From positions 124,001-188,000 of the forward strand of contig NZ_KB894099.1 in assembly GCF_000374305.1 (NCBI RefSeq): a stretch of 64,000 nt of DNA. Reading direction: 5' to 3'. Origin of the DNA: Actinomadura flavalba DSM 45200 (GTDB taxonomy: Bacteria; Actinomycetota; Actinomycetes; Streptosporangiales; Streptosporangiaceae). How positions within the stretch are numbered: the stretch's first letter is position 1; each line of letters starts with the position of its first letter. The notes beneath the pieces are model-generated. The model saw only the letters and a list, made by a program, of their open reading frames with translations. It searched no databases and was not told the DNA's origin. The translations under genes and the position numbers were made by a program. Of this stretch, positions 17,710 to 24,742 are shown piece by piece.

Positions 17710-18135
17710 ATGCGTGCAGTAGTCCAGCGTGTCAGTGAGGCGAGCGTGTCCGTCGACGGCCGGGTGACCGGCGCGATCGACGGTCCGGGGCTGATGGTGC
17801 TCGTCGGGGTGACCCACGACGACACCCCGGAGAAGGCGCGGCGGCTCGCCGCGAAGCTGTGGGGGCTGCGCGTCCTGCCGGACGAGAGGTCCTGTTCCGA
17901 CCTGAACGCCCCGCTGCTGGTCATCAGCCAGTTCACCCTCTACGGCGACGCCCGCAAGGGCCGCCGCCCCACCTGGATCGCCGCCGCCCCCGGCGACGTC
18001 GCCGAACCCCTCGTGGACGCCGTCGTCACCGAACTCCGCGCCCTCGGCGCGTCGGTCGCGACGGGCGTCTTCGGCGCGGACATGAAGGTCTCCCTGACCA
18101 ACGACGGCCCCATCACCCTGATCGTCGAGATCTAG
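17710..18135 (+). CDS. dtd: D-aminoacyl-tRNA deacylase
   Basis: Cytosolic proofreading enzyme that removes D-amino acids from mischarged tRNA; 141 residues. ATG 17710 gives the canonical start MRAVVQRVSEASVSV. SQFTLYGD and the cross-subunit Gly-cisPro motif in SLTNDGPITLIVE are intact. The loop before SQFTL is slightly shorter than in E. coli Dtd. The last bases overlap the end of the convergent TPR gene by 4 bp. Confidence 0.95.
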   Translation: MRAVVQRVSEASVSVDGRVTGAIDGPGLMVLVGVTHDDTPEKARRLAAKLWGLRVLPDERSCSDLNAPLLVISQFTLYGDARKGRRPTWIAAAPGDVAEPLVDAVVTELRALGASVATGVFGADMKVSLTNDGPITLIVEI

Positions 18136-19526
18136 GCGCGGAGGGACGCGGCGCGGGCGCGGGCCGTCGCGGCGGTGGCGCGGTCACCGATCGCCTCGGT
18201 GAGGGCGCCGTGCTTGAGCCAGTTGAACGGGCTGCACGGGCGGACGTGCAGGCGTTCGCTGACGAGCGTGCGGGCGAGGTCGTGGTCGCCGGCGTGCAGG
18301 GCGGCCTCCAGCAGCGTCTTCTGGACGGCGTCGCGCTGGGCGTGGCTGCCGCCGAAGTCGTTGACGCGGTGCCGGATCGGGGCCAGGTGGGCGACGGCGG
18401 CGGCGAAGTCGCGGCGGCCGTAGGCGATGAACGCGCGGCAGACGGGAAGCCCGACGTCCGCCGTCATCGCCTGGTTCGTCACGCCCGGCAGATCGGACGC
18501 CAGGTACCTCTCCCGGACGGCGACGAGGCGGTCGGCGTCCCCGAACCGGCCCGCGCCGACGAACGCCATCACCGCGTGCATGTCGTTGAACGCGTAGAAC
18601 GGCTCCTCGACCTTGGGCGCCCACGCGTCCGCGAGCATCGACCAGCGGCCCCGCTGGTCGTCGCCCTCCAGAAAGAACCGCCACAGCAGCGACGCCGCGT
18701 CGAGCAGTTCCATGACGGACTCGCCCGACTCGGGGCCGTGCAGGACGGCGTCGTAGATCTCCAGCGCGCGGGCGGTGTCGCCCGCCTCGATCGCGTAGAG
18801 CGCGTAGTGCCACCAGGTGTGGACGTTGAAGAACGTCCCGGTGGACCAGTGCTCGTGCCGTTCGTCCAGGTAGCGCAGGCCGTCGCGGAACCGGCCCTGC
18901 ATCTCGTAGGTGTGGGCGACGGCGTGGATGCCCCAGACGTCGCGGGGGTTCAGGCTCACGGCGCGCAGCCCGACCTCCTCCGAGCGGGTGTAGTGCCCCG
19001 ATTCCTCCAGCCCGAAGGCGTACATGCCGAGCAGGTGGCCGTAGTGCCGGTCGTCCTCGCTCCAGGCCGACAGCGCGCCGCCGACCCGGTCGCGCAGCAG
19101 CGCGGCGTTGCCGGTGAAGAAGTCGATCTGGTGCCCGGCGATGAGCGCCAGGACATCGCGCGGCCACCGCTGCGTGATCAGCGCGAGCAGCGCCCCGCAG
19201 CGCAGGAAGTCGCCGCCGAGCAGGGCGCGGACGGCCTCGACGTGCGCCCGCTCCCGCTCGGGCAGCCGGGTGACGTCCGCGCCGTCGAGGAATACCGCGA
19301 AGTTCTCCCGCGCCTCGCGGGCCGCGTCGGCCTCGGTGCCCAGCAGCCCGAGATAGGCGGCGAGCACGTTGCCGAGCGGGAAGCCGGGCTCCTCCGCGAG
19401 CGCGGCCCGCGCCTGCGCGTCGACCTCGATGCGGAAGTGCAGCAGCTCGTGCAGCGCCTGGTCGAAGTGCCGGAGCGCCGCGTCGCTCGCCGCCGCGACC
19501 GCAAGGCCGTGTTCGTCCCGCCGCAT
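18132..19526 (-). CDS. TTC38-like tetratricopeptide repeat protein
   Basis: 464 residues, nearly all alpha-helical, with TPR-like repeats (for example GGDFLRCGALL, GHYTRSEEVGLRAVSLNPRDVWGIHA and EAGDTARALEIYD). Length and the motif NVHTWWHYALY fit the TTC38 family of predicted scaffold proteins. ATG 19526 follows GGGAGG; the frame continues upstream across the VOC gene without meaning. No enzymatic residues are evident. Confidence 0.82.
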   Translation of the reverse strand: MRRDEHGLAVAAASDAALRHFDQALHELLHFRIEVDAQARAALAEEPGFPLGNVLAAYLGLLGTEADAAREARENFAVFLDGADVTRLPERERAHVEAVRALLGGDFLRCGALLALITQRWPRDVLALIAGHQIDFFTGNAALLRDRVGGALSAWSEDDRHYGHLLGMYAFGLEESGHYTRSEEVGLRAVSLNPRDVWGIHAVAHTYEMQGRFRDGLRYLDERHEHWSTGTFFNVHTWWHYALYAIEAGDTARALEIYDAVLHGPESGESVMELLDAASLLWRFFLEGDDQRGRWSMLADAWAPKVEEPFYAFNDMHAVMAFVGAGRFGDADRLVAVRERYLASDLPGVTNQAMTADVGLPVCRAFIAYGRRDFAAAVAHLAPIRHRVNDFGGSHAQRDAVQKTLLEAALHAGDHDLARTLVSERLHVRPCSPFNWLKHGALTEAIGDRATAATARARAASLRA

Positions 19527-19567
19527 GGTGCCTCCCGGTGGTTCGCTCCGGCTGCCAGCGTAGGCAC

Positions 19568-19981
19568 TCAGCCGACGAAGTTCGCCGCGTAGCCGTCGCC
19601 GGGCGGCACCTCGGTGATGACGTCGATGAGCGTGCCCGCCGGGTCGGAGACGATGAAGTGGCGCTGGCCGAACTCCTCGGTGCGGATCGCCAGGTGCGCC
19701 TCCAGGCCCGCCCTCTCGACGAGACGGCTCCACTGCGCGTCCACGTCGTCCACCTCGAAGTTGAGCAGGACGCCCGACACCCGGCGGCGGAACCCCTCGG
19801 GCACCGTCGGGTGGTCGTAGCGCAGGATCGCCAGCTCCTGGTGCGGCGCCTCGGTGCGGCGCAGGCTCACGTACCAGTCGGCCGCGAAGGTGGTCTCGAA
19901 GCCGAACAGGTCGGTGTAGAACGCGGCCGTCTCGGCGACGCGGTCGGTGGCGATGACGGGATACAGGCTGGACAACCTCAT
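19568..19981 (-). CDS. VOC-family (glyoxalase/bleomycin-resistance fold) protein
   Basis: 137 residues forming two beta-alpha-beta-beta-beta units: SLYPVIATDRVAETAAFYTDLFGF, then GVLLNFEVDDVDAQWSRL, then QRHFIVSDPAGTLIDV. It is divergent from a TetR-type gene across a pair of operators, so it is likely the target of that regulator and may bind or transform a small organic compound. The substrate is unknown. Confidence 0.85.
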   Translation of the reverse strand: MRLSSLYPVIATDRVAETAAFYTDLFGFETTFAADWYVSLRRTEAPHQELAILRYDHPTVPEGFRRRVSGVLLNFEVDDVDAQWSRLVERAGLEAHLAIRTEEFGQRHFIVSDPAGTLIDVITEVPPGDGYAANFVG

Positions 19982-20005
19982 GGCGGGACCTCTCCGAAAG
20001 ACTCA

Positions 20006-20052
20006 CATACCGCTGGTATGTCCACTACGCTAGTTCGCATACCGCCGGTACG
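20006..20052. promoter_or_regulatory. Paired TetR-type operators
   Basis: Two 15-bp palindromes: CATACCGCTGGTATG at 20006-20020 (perfect 6-bp arms) and CATACCGCCGGTACG at 20038-20052 (one mismatch), spaced exactly 32 bp, about three helical turns. They fill the gap between the VOC and TetR genes and probably overlap both promoters. Confidence 0.78.
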
Positions 20053-20064
20053 TCAAGGAGGCCC

Positions 20065-20655
20065 ATGGAGAGCGCAACGGCCCGCAGGATCGCCCAGCGC
20101 GAGCAGACCCGCCGCCTCCTGCTCGACCGCGGCCGCCGCCTGTTCGCCCGCTACGGCTACGCCGACGTCGGCGTCGGTGAGCTGGCCGCCACCGCCGACG
20201 TCACCAAGGGCGCGATCTACCACCACTTCACGGGCAAGGCGGCGGTCTTCCGCGCGATCCTCGAACAGGTCCAGGAGGAGGTCGGCGCCCGCGTCGCCGC
20301 CGCCGCCGACGCCCGCACCGACCCGTGGGACCGCTTCACCGCGGGCTGCCACGCCTTCCTGGAGGCGGGCGCCGACCCGGCCGTCCGCCGCATCATGCTC
20401 ATCGACGGCCCCGCCGTCCTCGGCTGGGACGAGTGGCGCCGGATGGACGAGGCGGCGTCCGGCCGTCACCTCGTCGAGGCGCTGGAGGAACTGGTCGCGG
20501 CGGGCACCATCGCGCCGCAGCCCGTCGCACCGCTGGCGCGGCTGATCTCGGGGGCGCTCAACGAGGCCGCGCTGTGGCTCGCGCAGGAGGGCGACGCCGC
20601 CGACGTCGGCGCCACCACGGCCGCGCTCGACCGGCTGCTGGGCGGGCTCAGGTGA
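20065..20655 (+). CDS. TetR/AcrR-family transcriptional regulator
   Basis: 196 residues. The N-terminal HTH is VGELAATADVTKGAIYHHFTGKAAVF (residues ~33-58); the ligand-binding helical domain follows. ATG 20065 has AAGGAGG at good spacing. The paired palindromes just upstream make autoregulation and control of the divergent VOC gene likely. Confidence 0.9.
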   Translation: MESATARRIAQREQTRRLLLDRGRRLFARYGYADVGVGELAATADVTKGAIYHHFTGKAAVFRAILEQVQEEVGARVAAAADARTDPWDRFTAGCHAFLEAGADPAVRRIMLIDGPAVLGWDEWRRMDEAASGRHLVEALEELVAAGTIAPQPVAPLARLISGALNEAALWLAQEGDAADVGATTAALDRLLGGLR

Positions 20656-21139
20656 GCCCGTAGACGGCCCCGGCGACCAGCACCACCGTCCCCGCGCCCG
20701 CCAGCACGACGAGCAGCAGGTCCGTCCGCGCCAGGCGTCCGCGCAGCTTCGGGGAGTAGACGACGACGCCGGTGTCGCGGTTCGGGTCACTCGGCGGGCG
20801 GCGCCGCCGCCGTCCGACCAGCCGCCACAGCGCGTCGCCCTTCACGCTCTGGTGCTCGACGCGGCACGCGAAGAGCCGCCCCCGGACGGGTTCGCGGCAC
20901 GCGTAGCCCTGCCGGGTCAGCACCCGGCAGATCGTCGGAACCAAGAGGAACTCGTACAGGCACCACAGCAGCAGCGCCAGCAGCGCGAGCCGCCAGGACG
21001 CCCGCCACGCGGCCGCGCCCGCCAGGGCCGCGAACAGCGCCCACCAGACGAGCGCCGACTCCCGGCGGCGCCGTCGGCGGCGGCCCGCCGCACCGCGCCG
21101 GACGACCGACGGCCCCTCGTTCCCCAGGTTCGCGACCAT
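20648..21139 (-). CDS. Uncharacterised membrane protein
   Basis: 163 residues: Arg-rich N-terminus (RRGAAGRRRRRRRES), hydrophobic segments around residues 28-67 (ALVWWALFAALAGAAAW; LALLALLLWCLYEFLLVP), a cytoplasmic part with three cysteines, and a C-terminal helix (DLLLVVLAGAGTVVLVAGAVY). No family recognised. It ends 8 bp inside the convergent TetR gene. The start is uncertain because GAGAGG is about 13 bases away. Confidence 0.6.
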   Translation of the reverse strand: MVANLGNEGPSVVRRGAAGRRRRRRRESALVWWALFAALAGAAAWRASWRLALLALLLWCLYEFLLVPTICRVLTRQGYACREPVRGRLFACRVEHQSVKGDALWRLVGRRRRRPPSDPNRDTGVVVYSPKLRGRLARTDLLLVVLAGAGTVVLVAGAVYGLT

Positions 21140-21215
21140 CGGTCAGGACCCAACCTCTCCCGGGCGGCGGACGAAGAAATCCTTCCCCGCCGATTTTGCC
21201 CGGGTCGGCCCCGTT

Positions 21216-22202
21216 TTACCCCCGGTTTGCGGGCTGCCGCCGCAACGCGATCTGCGCGTTCGCGCCAGTGTCCGGTGACACGATCACCTCCTGGGACGCC
21301 GCCACGCCCCCGGCCAGCAGCTCCGCGTCCACCGGGACGTTCCGCTTCACCAGCGCCAGCGCGATCGGCCCCAGCTCGTGATGCCGCGCCGCCGACCCCA
21401 CGACGCCCACCGCGCGCCCCCCGGGAATCTCCACCGGGTCGCCCGGCGCGGGCAGCCGGTCGACGCTGCCGTCCAGGTGCAGGAACGTCAGCCGCCGGGG
21501 CGGGCGGCCCAGGTTGTGCACGCGCGCGACCGTCTCCTGGCCCCGGTAGCAGCCCTTGTTCAGGTGCACCGCGTCCTCGATCCACCCCATCTCGTGCGGG
21601 ATCGCGCGGGCGTCGGTGTCGAGGTTCAGACGCGGGACGTGCGCGGCGACGCGCAGCGCCTCGTACGCCCACATGCCCGCCGGGCGCAGCTCGGCGGCGA
21701 GGGCGGGCAGGTCGGCGCGCGGGATGATCGACGTGGTGAGACCGGCGACGTCGGGAAACGTCAGCTCACCGCGCGGCGGGCCGGTCACGACGGCGTACGC
21801 GTCGGACACGTCGGCCACCTCGACGCGCAGCATGAACCGCATCCGGTCGAGGAACGCCGCCAGCGCCGGGGCGGTGCCCGTCTCGACGTGCGCCCACACG
21901 GTCGCGCCGTCGTCCAGCAGGTGCAGGTGGTGCTCGATGCGGCCGTTGGCGTCCAGCAGCAGCGCCTGCGTCGGCGTGTGCGGGGCCAGCGCGGTGAGGT
22001 GCTGGCTGAGGAGGCTGTGCAGCCACGACAGGCGGTCCGGCCCCGTCACCGTGACCACGCCCCGGTTGCTCCGGTCGACGAACGCGGTGCCCGCCTCCAG
22101 CGCGCGCTGCTCCTGCGCCGGTTCGCCGTAGTGGAGGGCGATGTCCTGGTCGGGCGCGTCGGCCGCGACGGCCCCTTGCGTCTGCAACAGCGGGCTGCTC
22201 AT
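21216..22202 (-). CDS. ygfZ: YgfZ-type folate-binding protein
   Basis: 328-residue GcvT-fold protein that assists Fe-S cluster enzyme maintenance using tetrahydrofolate. The diagnostic KGCYRGQE motif (as LNKGCYRGQETVARVHN) contains the conserved cysteine. It lies 9 bp downstream of the nur-like gene and is probably co-transcribed. Confidence 0.92.
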   Translation of the reverse strand: MSSPLLQTQGAVAADAPDQDIALHYGEPAQEQRALEAGTAFVDRSNRGVVTVTGPDRLSWLHSLLSQHLTALAPHTPTQALLLDANGRIEHHLHLLDDGATVWAHVETGTAPALAAFLDRMRFMLRVEVADVSDAYAVVTGPPRGELTFPDVAGLTTSIIPRADLPALAAELRPAGMWAYEALRVAAHVPRLNLDTDARAIPHEMGWIEDAVHLNKGCYRGQETVARVHNLGRPPRRLTFLHLDGSVDRLPAPGDPVEIPGGRAVGVVGSAARHHELGPIALALVKRNVPVDAELLAGGVAASQEVIVSPDTGANAQIALRRQPANRG

Positions 22203-22211
22203 GCCCCCAGG

Positions 22212-22631
22212 CTATGCGCCGGGACGGCACTCCCGGCACTCCCCGTACACCGTGAGGTGGTGCACGTCGGTGACGAACCCGAACCGGGCGGCCAGCTCGT
22301 CGGCGAGCCCGGTCGCGGCGGCCGGATCGGCGTCCTGCGCGGACCCGCAGCGGCGGCAGACGAGATGGATGTGCTCGGCGTCGGACGCCAGGTGGTAGTT
22401 CGGCGGCCCGTGTCCGAGATGGGCGTGCTTGACCAGGCCGAGTTCTTCGAGCAGTTCGAGCGTCCGGTAGACGGTCGAGATGTTCACGCCCTTGGCCGTG
22501 CGCTGCACCTCGGTGCAGATCTCCTCCGGCGTCGCGTGCTCCAGGTTCGTGACCGCCTCCAGCACGAGCTGCCGCTGCGGCGTGACCCGGTATCCCTTGG
22601 CCCGCAGCTCCTCCTGCCACGTCTCGGTCAT
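22212..22631 (-). CDS. nur: Fur-family metalloregulator, probable Nur
   Basis: 139 residues from ATG 22631. N-terminal winged helix (KGYRVTPQRQLVLEAV; ISTVYRTLELLEELGLV) and dimerisation domain with metal-site HIHLVCRRCG and a C-terminal CREC pair. The stretch LELLEELGLVKHAHLGHGPP matches what I remember of the Streptomyces coelicolor nickel regulator Nur, and ygfZ lies next to it as there. It would repress nickel uptake and switch superoxide dismutases. Fur or Zur identity is less likely but not excluded. Confidence 0.78.
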   Translation of the reverse strand: MTETWQEELRAKGYRVTPQRQLVLEAVTNLEHATPEEICTEVQRTAKGVNISTVYRTLELLEELGLVKHAHLGHGPPNYHLASDAEHIHLVCRRCGSAQDADPAAATGLADELAARFGFVTDVHHLTVYGECRECRPGA

Positions 22632-22660
22632 GCGGGCAGTGTACGTCCCGGAGAAAACGT

Positions 22661-22690
22661 TTGCCTCGCACCGCACGCGTCGCATACGTT
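22661..22690 (+). promoter_or_regulatory. Candidate promoter of the nur-divergent RNA
   Basis: TTGCCT at 22661-22666 and TACGTT at 22685-22690 are separated by 18 bp and fit a weak SigA/HrdB-type promoter. Transcription would begin near 22697, just in front of the extended ribosome-binding sequence. Confidence 0.4.
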
Positions 22691-22696
22691 GCGGTC

Positions 22697-22921
22697 ACGC
22701 AGGAAAGGAGGTGGTCCTAAGTATGAGTGACAGTAGGACTCTGTGCGAGGTGGCTGTCCGCTAGTCGCCGTGCGCCAAGGGAACTGCCTCCGCTTGACGT
22801 GCTAGCCGTCGGAGGGGGCGTCCGGTCGTGACGCGACCGGCGAATCCAAGGCAGACACCGGTCCCCGGACGTGATGGGCGAGTCCTCCCATCGTCCCGCC
22901 CACGCGGGAACGTCCGGGGAC
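22697..22921 (+). ncRNA. Structured RNA with embedded 13-codon ORF, divergent from nur
   Basis: No long gene occupies this segment, but it folds strongly on paper. A stem CCTCCG/CGGAGG pairs 22787-22792 with 22810-22815. A perfect hairpin CCGGTCG/CGACCGG pairs 22822-22828 with 22834-22840. Then a compact three-way junction forms: P1 GTCCCCGGACGT at 22861-22872 with 22910-22921 (12 bp, perfect), P2 GATGGG/CCCATC at 22873-22892, and P3 TCCCGC/GCGGGA at 22894-22909, leaving one unpaired base between P2 and P3. It ends 3 bp before the stop of the convergent nitrobindin gene, so it is not a leader of a downstream plus-strand gene. I do not recognise the RNA family. Confidence 0.6.
22723..22764 (+). 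CDS. 13-residue short ORF with extended Shine-Dalgarno
   Basis: ATG 22723 to TAG 22764 encodes MSDSRTLCEVAVR. The sequence GGAAAGGAGGTGGTCC at 22702-22717 can pair with the whole 3' tail of bacterial 16S rRNA over 16 positions, 14 Watson-Crick and two G-U, far more than any other gene here. Spacing from GGAGG to ATG is longer than optimal (11 nt). It may be a translated peptide, a regulatory uORF, or a ribosome-contacting part of the RNA. Confidence 0.5.
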   Translation: MSDSRTLCEVAVR

Positions 22922-22924
22922 TTC

Positions 22925-23449
22925 TCATTCCCCGGAGGCGACCGGGGTCACGTGGCGCAGTTGCGCCGACAGGTGCACCTGGAGGGGCTGGCCCATCGCG
23001 GCCATCTCGTACACCCAGCCGAGGTCGCGCACCCCGTTCTTCTCCGGCAGCAGCCCGTACATCCGCGTGCCCGCCGTGACCTCCTTGGCCGACTCCGTCC
23101 GGGCGACGACGTCGGTCTGGAGGTCGATGCGGTGGAACGCGACGCGGCCGACGTAGATCTCCACGATGCCGGTCGGGTGGGCGAGCGTCACTTCCAGCTC
23201 GTTGTCCGGCCGGGCCCGCCAGTAACCCGTCTCAGTGCCGAGCGGACGGCCGATCGAGCCGTCCTCCTCCAGCAGCCAGGTGCGGCTCTGGTAGATCAGG
23301 AACGGCTTCCCGTTGTGGGAGAACGTGACCTCCTGCCCGAACTGGAACGCCTCGATCGTCGGGTAGTCGCCGACGCCGGCGCCCTCCCACGTACCGAGCA
23401 GGAATTCCAGCGGTTTCAGGTCGGGGTGCAGTTCGGGCTCCATGTCCAC
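22925..23449 (-). CDS. Nitrobindin-like haem-binding (FABP/DUF1794) protein
   Basis: 174-residue beta-barrel. FLLGTWEGAGVGDYPTI is the GxWxGxGxGxYPTI signature of the nitrobindin family, which binds ferric haem and reacts with NO or peroxynitrite. The C-terminal QVHLSAQLRHV offers histidines for axial haem ligation. It is preceded by a possible 29-residue membrane peptide gene in the same operon. Confidence 0.88.
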   Translation of the reverse strand: MDMEPELHPDLKPLEFLLGTWEGAGVGDYPTIEAFQFGQEVTFSHNGKPFLIYQSRTWLLEEDGSIGRPLGTETGYWRARPDNELEVTLAHPTGIVEIYVGRVAFHRIDLQTDVVARTESAKEVTAGTRMYGLLPEKNGVRDLGWVYEMAAMGQPLQVHLSAQLRHVTPVASGE

Positions 23450-23461
23450 CGAGCGTAGCGC

Positions 23462-23551
23462 CTACCCCAGCCGCGACAGCCGGACGACGAGCAGCGCCGC
23501 GCCGACGACGACCGCCGCGCACGCCAGGACCAAGAGGATCGCGTTCACCAT
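23462..23551 (-). CDS. Candidate 29-residue membrane peptide
   Basis: Short frame read from ATG 23551: MVNAILLVLACAAVVVGAAL followed by LVVRLSRLG. It is one hydrophobic helix with a short basic C-terminus, ending 12 bp before the nitrobindin gene. Small hydrophobic proteins of this kind are often missed. There is no clear ribosome site (GGGCATG), so it may be chance coding. Confidence 0.38.
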   Translation of the reverse strand: MVNAILLVLACAAVVVGAALLVVRLSRLG

Positions 23552-23619
23552 GCCCACGTCCCGCACCCTAGTCCCCGGCCCTCCCGGACGCGGCGGGGCG
23601 CGGCGTAGAGTGCTCCGTC

Positions 23620-23982
23620 ATGGCGAGAGCATTGGTGATCAAGGCGACGGCGGGCGAGGACGGCCCGGAGCGATGCAACCAGGCGTTCACGGTCGCGGCG
23701 GCGGCGGTGGCGAGCGGGGTGCCGGTGTCGCTGTGGCTGACGGGCGAGGCGTCCTGGTACGGCCTGCCGGGCCGCGCGGAACAGTTCGAGCTGCCCCACG
23801 CCAGCCCCCTGTCCGACCTGCTCGCCATCGTCCTCGACGGGGGGACGGTGACGGTGTGCACGCAGTGCGCCGCCCGCCGCGACATAGGCCCCGGCGATGT
23901 CCTGCCGGGCGTCCGCATCGCGGGCGCCCCGACGTTCGTGGAAGAGGCCACGGCCGACGGCGCGCAGGCCCTCGTCTACTGA
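23620..23982 (+). CDS. DsrE-family protein
   Basis: 120-residue Rossmann-like DsrE/DsrF fold: VIKATAGEDGPERCNQAFTVAAAA, then VPVSLWLTGEAS, and VTVCTQCAARR with two cysteines that could act in sulfur relay or redox. The family includes sulfur-transfer subunits; a free-standing actinobacterial copy like this has no assigned role. Confidence 0.82.
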   Translation: MARALVIKATAGEDGPERCNQAFTVAAAAVASGVPVSLWLTGEASWYGLPGRAEQFELPHASPLSDLLAIVLDGGTVTVCTQCAARRDIGPGDVLPGVRIAGAPTFVEEATADGAQALVY

Positions 23983-23988
23983 CGGCGA

Positions 23989-24010
23989 AGGCCCCGGAAT
24001 CCCGGGGCCT
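23989..24010. terminator. Bidirectional stem-loop terminator
   Basis: AGGCCCCGG at 23989-23997 pairs perfectly with CCGGGGCCT at 24002-24010 across a 4-nt loop, between the convergent ends of the DsrE gene and gatD. Confidence 0.78.
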
Positions 24011-24019
24011 CCACCGGTG

Positions 24020-24742
24020 TCAGGTCGCGGGGAGGACCGCGTTCAGGCGTTCCTCGCGCAGGCGGCCCGCCCAGGAGTAGTCCAGCGGCGGGATCTCGAC
24101 GCCGAGGGCCCAGTAGAGCAGCAGGTCGGCCAGCGCCGGGTTGCGGACCAGTGCCGGGCCGTGCATGTAGGTGCCGAGGACGTGCCCGGCGTAGGCGCCC
24201 TCGAAGCCCTGGCCGTCGCCGTTGCCGACCCCGGCGACGACCTTGGCCAGCGGCTTGGCGTTCGGGCCGATGCTCGTGACGCCCTGGTGGTTCTCGAAGC
24301 CGGTGATGCGCGGGACGTTCAGCTCGGCCGCGACGTCGCCGACGACCTCGCCGACGGCGCGCCGCTCGCCGCGTCCGCTGCGGATGTCGAGCAGGCCGAG
24401 TCCGGGCAGCGGCTGTCCTTCCTCGCCGCCGAACTCGTGCCCGAGGATCTGGTAGCCCGCGCACACCGCGAAGACCGCCTTGCCCGCCTGGACGGCGGCG
24501 TGCAGCCCGCCGTCCTTGCGCAAGCGCTGCGCGGCGAGGATCTGCGGGCGGTCCTCGCCGCCGCCGAGCAGGTAGATGTCGCCGTCGTCGGGGACGTGCT
24601 CGTCCGAGCGGAGGTGGACGGTCCGCGTGGGGATGCCGCGCAGCGCCGCGCGCCGCTCCAGCATGATCGTGTTGCCCTGGTCACCGTAGGTGCTGAGCAG
24701 GTCCGGGTAGATCCAGACGATCTTGATGTGGTCAGACGACAC
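24020..24742 (-). CDS. gatD: Lipid II isoglutaminyl synthase, glutaminase subunit GatD
   Basis: 240-residue class I glutamine amidotransferase of the CobB/CobQ type. The nucleophile is in VFAVCAGYQILGHEFGG (AVCAGYQ) and the catalytic histidine in GTYMHGPAL. It supplies ammonia to MurT, which amidates the D-glutamate of lipid II. The first 11 bases overlap the end of murT. Confidence 0.92.
   Translation of the reverse strand: MSSDHIKIVWIYPDLLSTYGDQGNTIMLERRAALRGIPTRTVHLRSDEHVPDDGDIYLLGGGEDRPQILAAQRLRKDGGLHAAVQAGKAVFAVCAGYQILGHEFGGEEGQPLPGLGLLDIRSGRGERRAVGEVVGDVAAELNVPRITGFENHQGVTSIGPNAKPLAKVVAGVGNGDGQGFEGAYAGHVLGTYMHGPALVRNPALADLLLYWALGVEIPPLDYSWAGRLREERLNAVLPAT

Noticed and set aside
22697..22921. 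tmRNA, RNase P RNA or SRP RNA
   Set aside because: The embedded peptide does not resemble an ssrA tag, and the conserved RNase P and SRP core sequences are absent.
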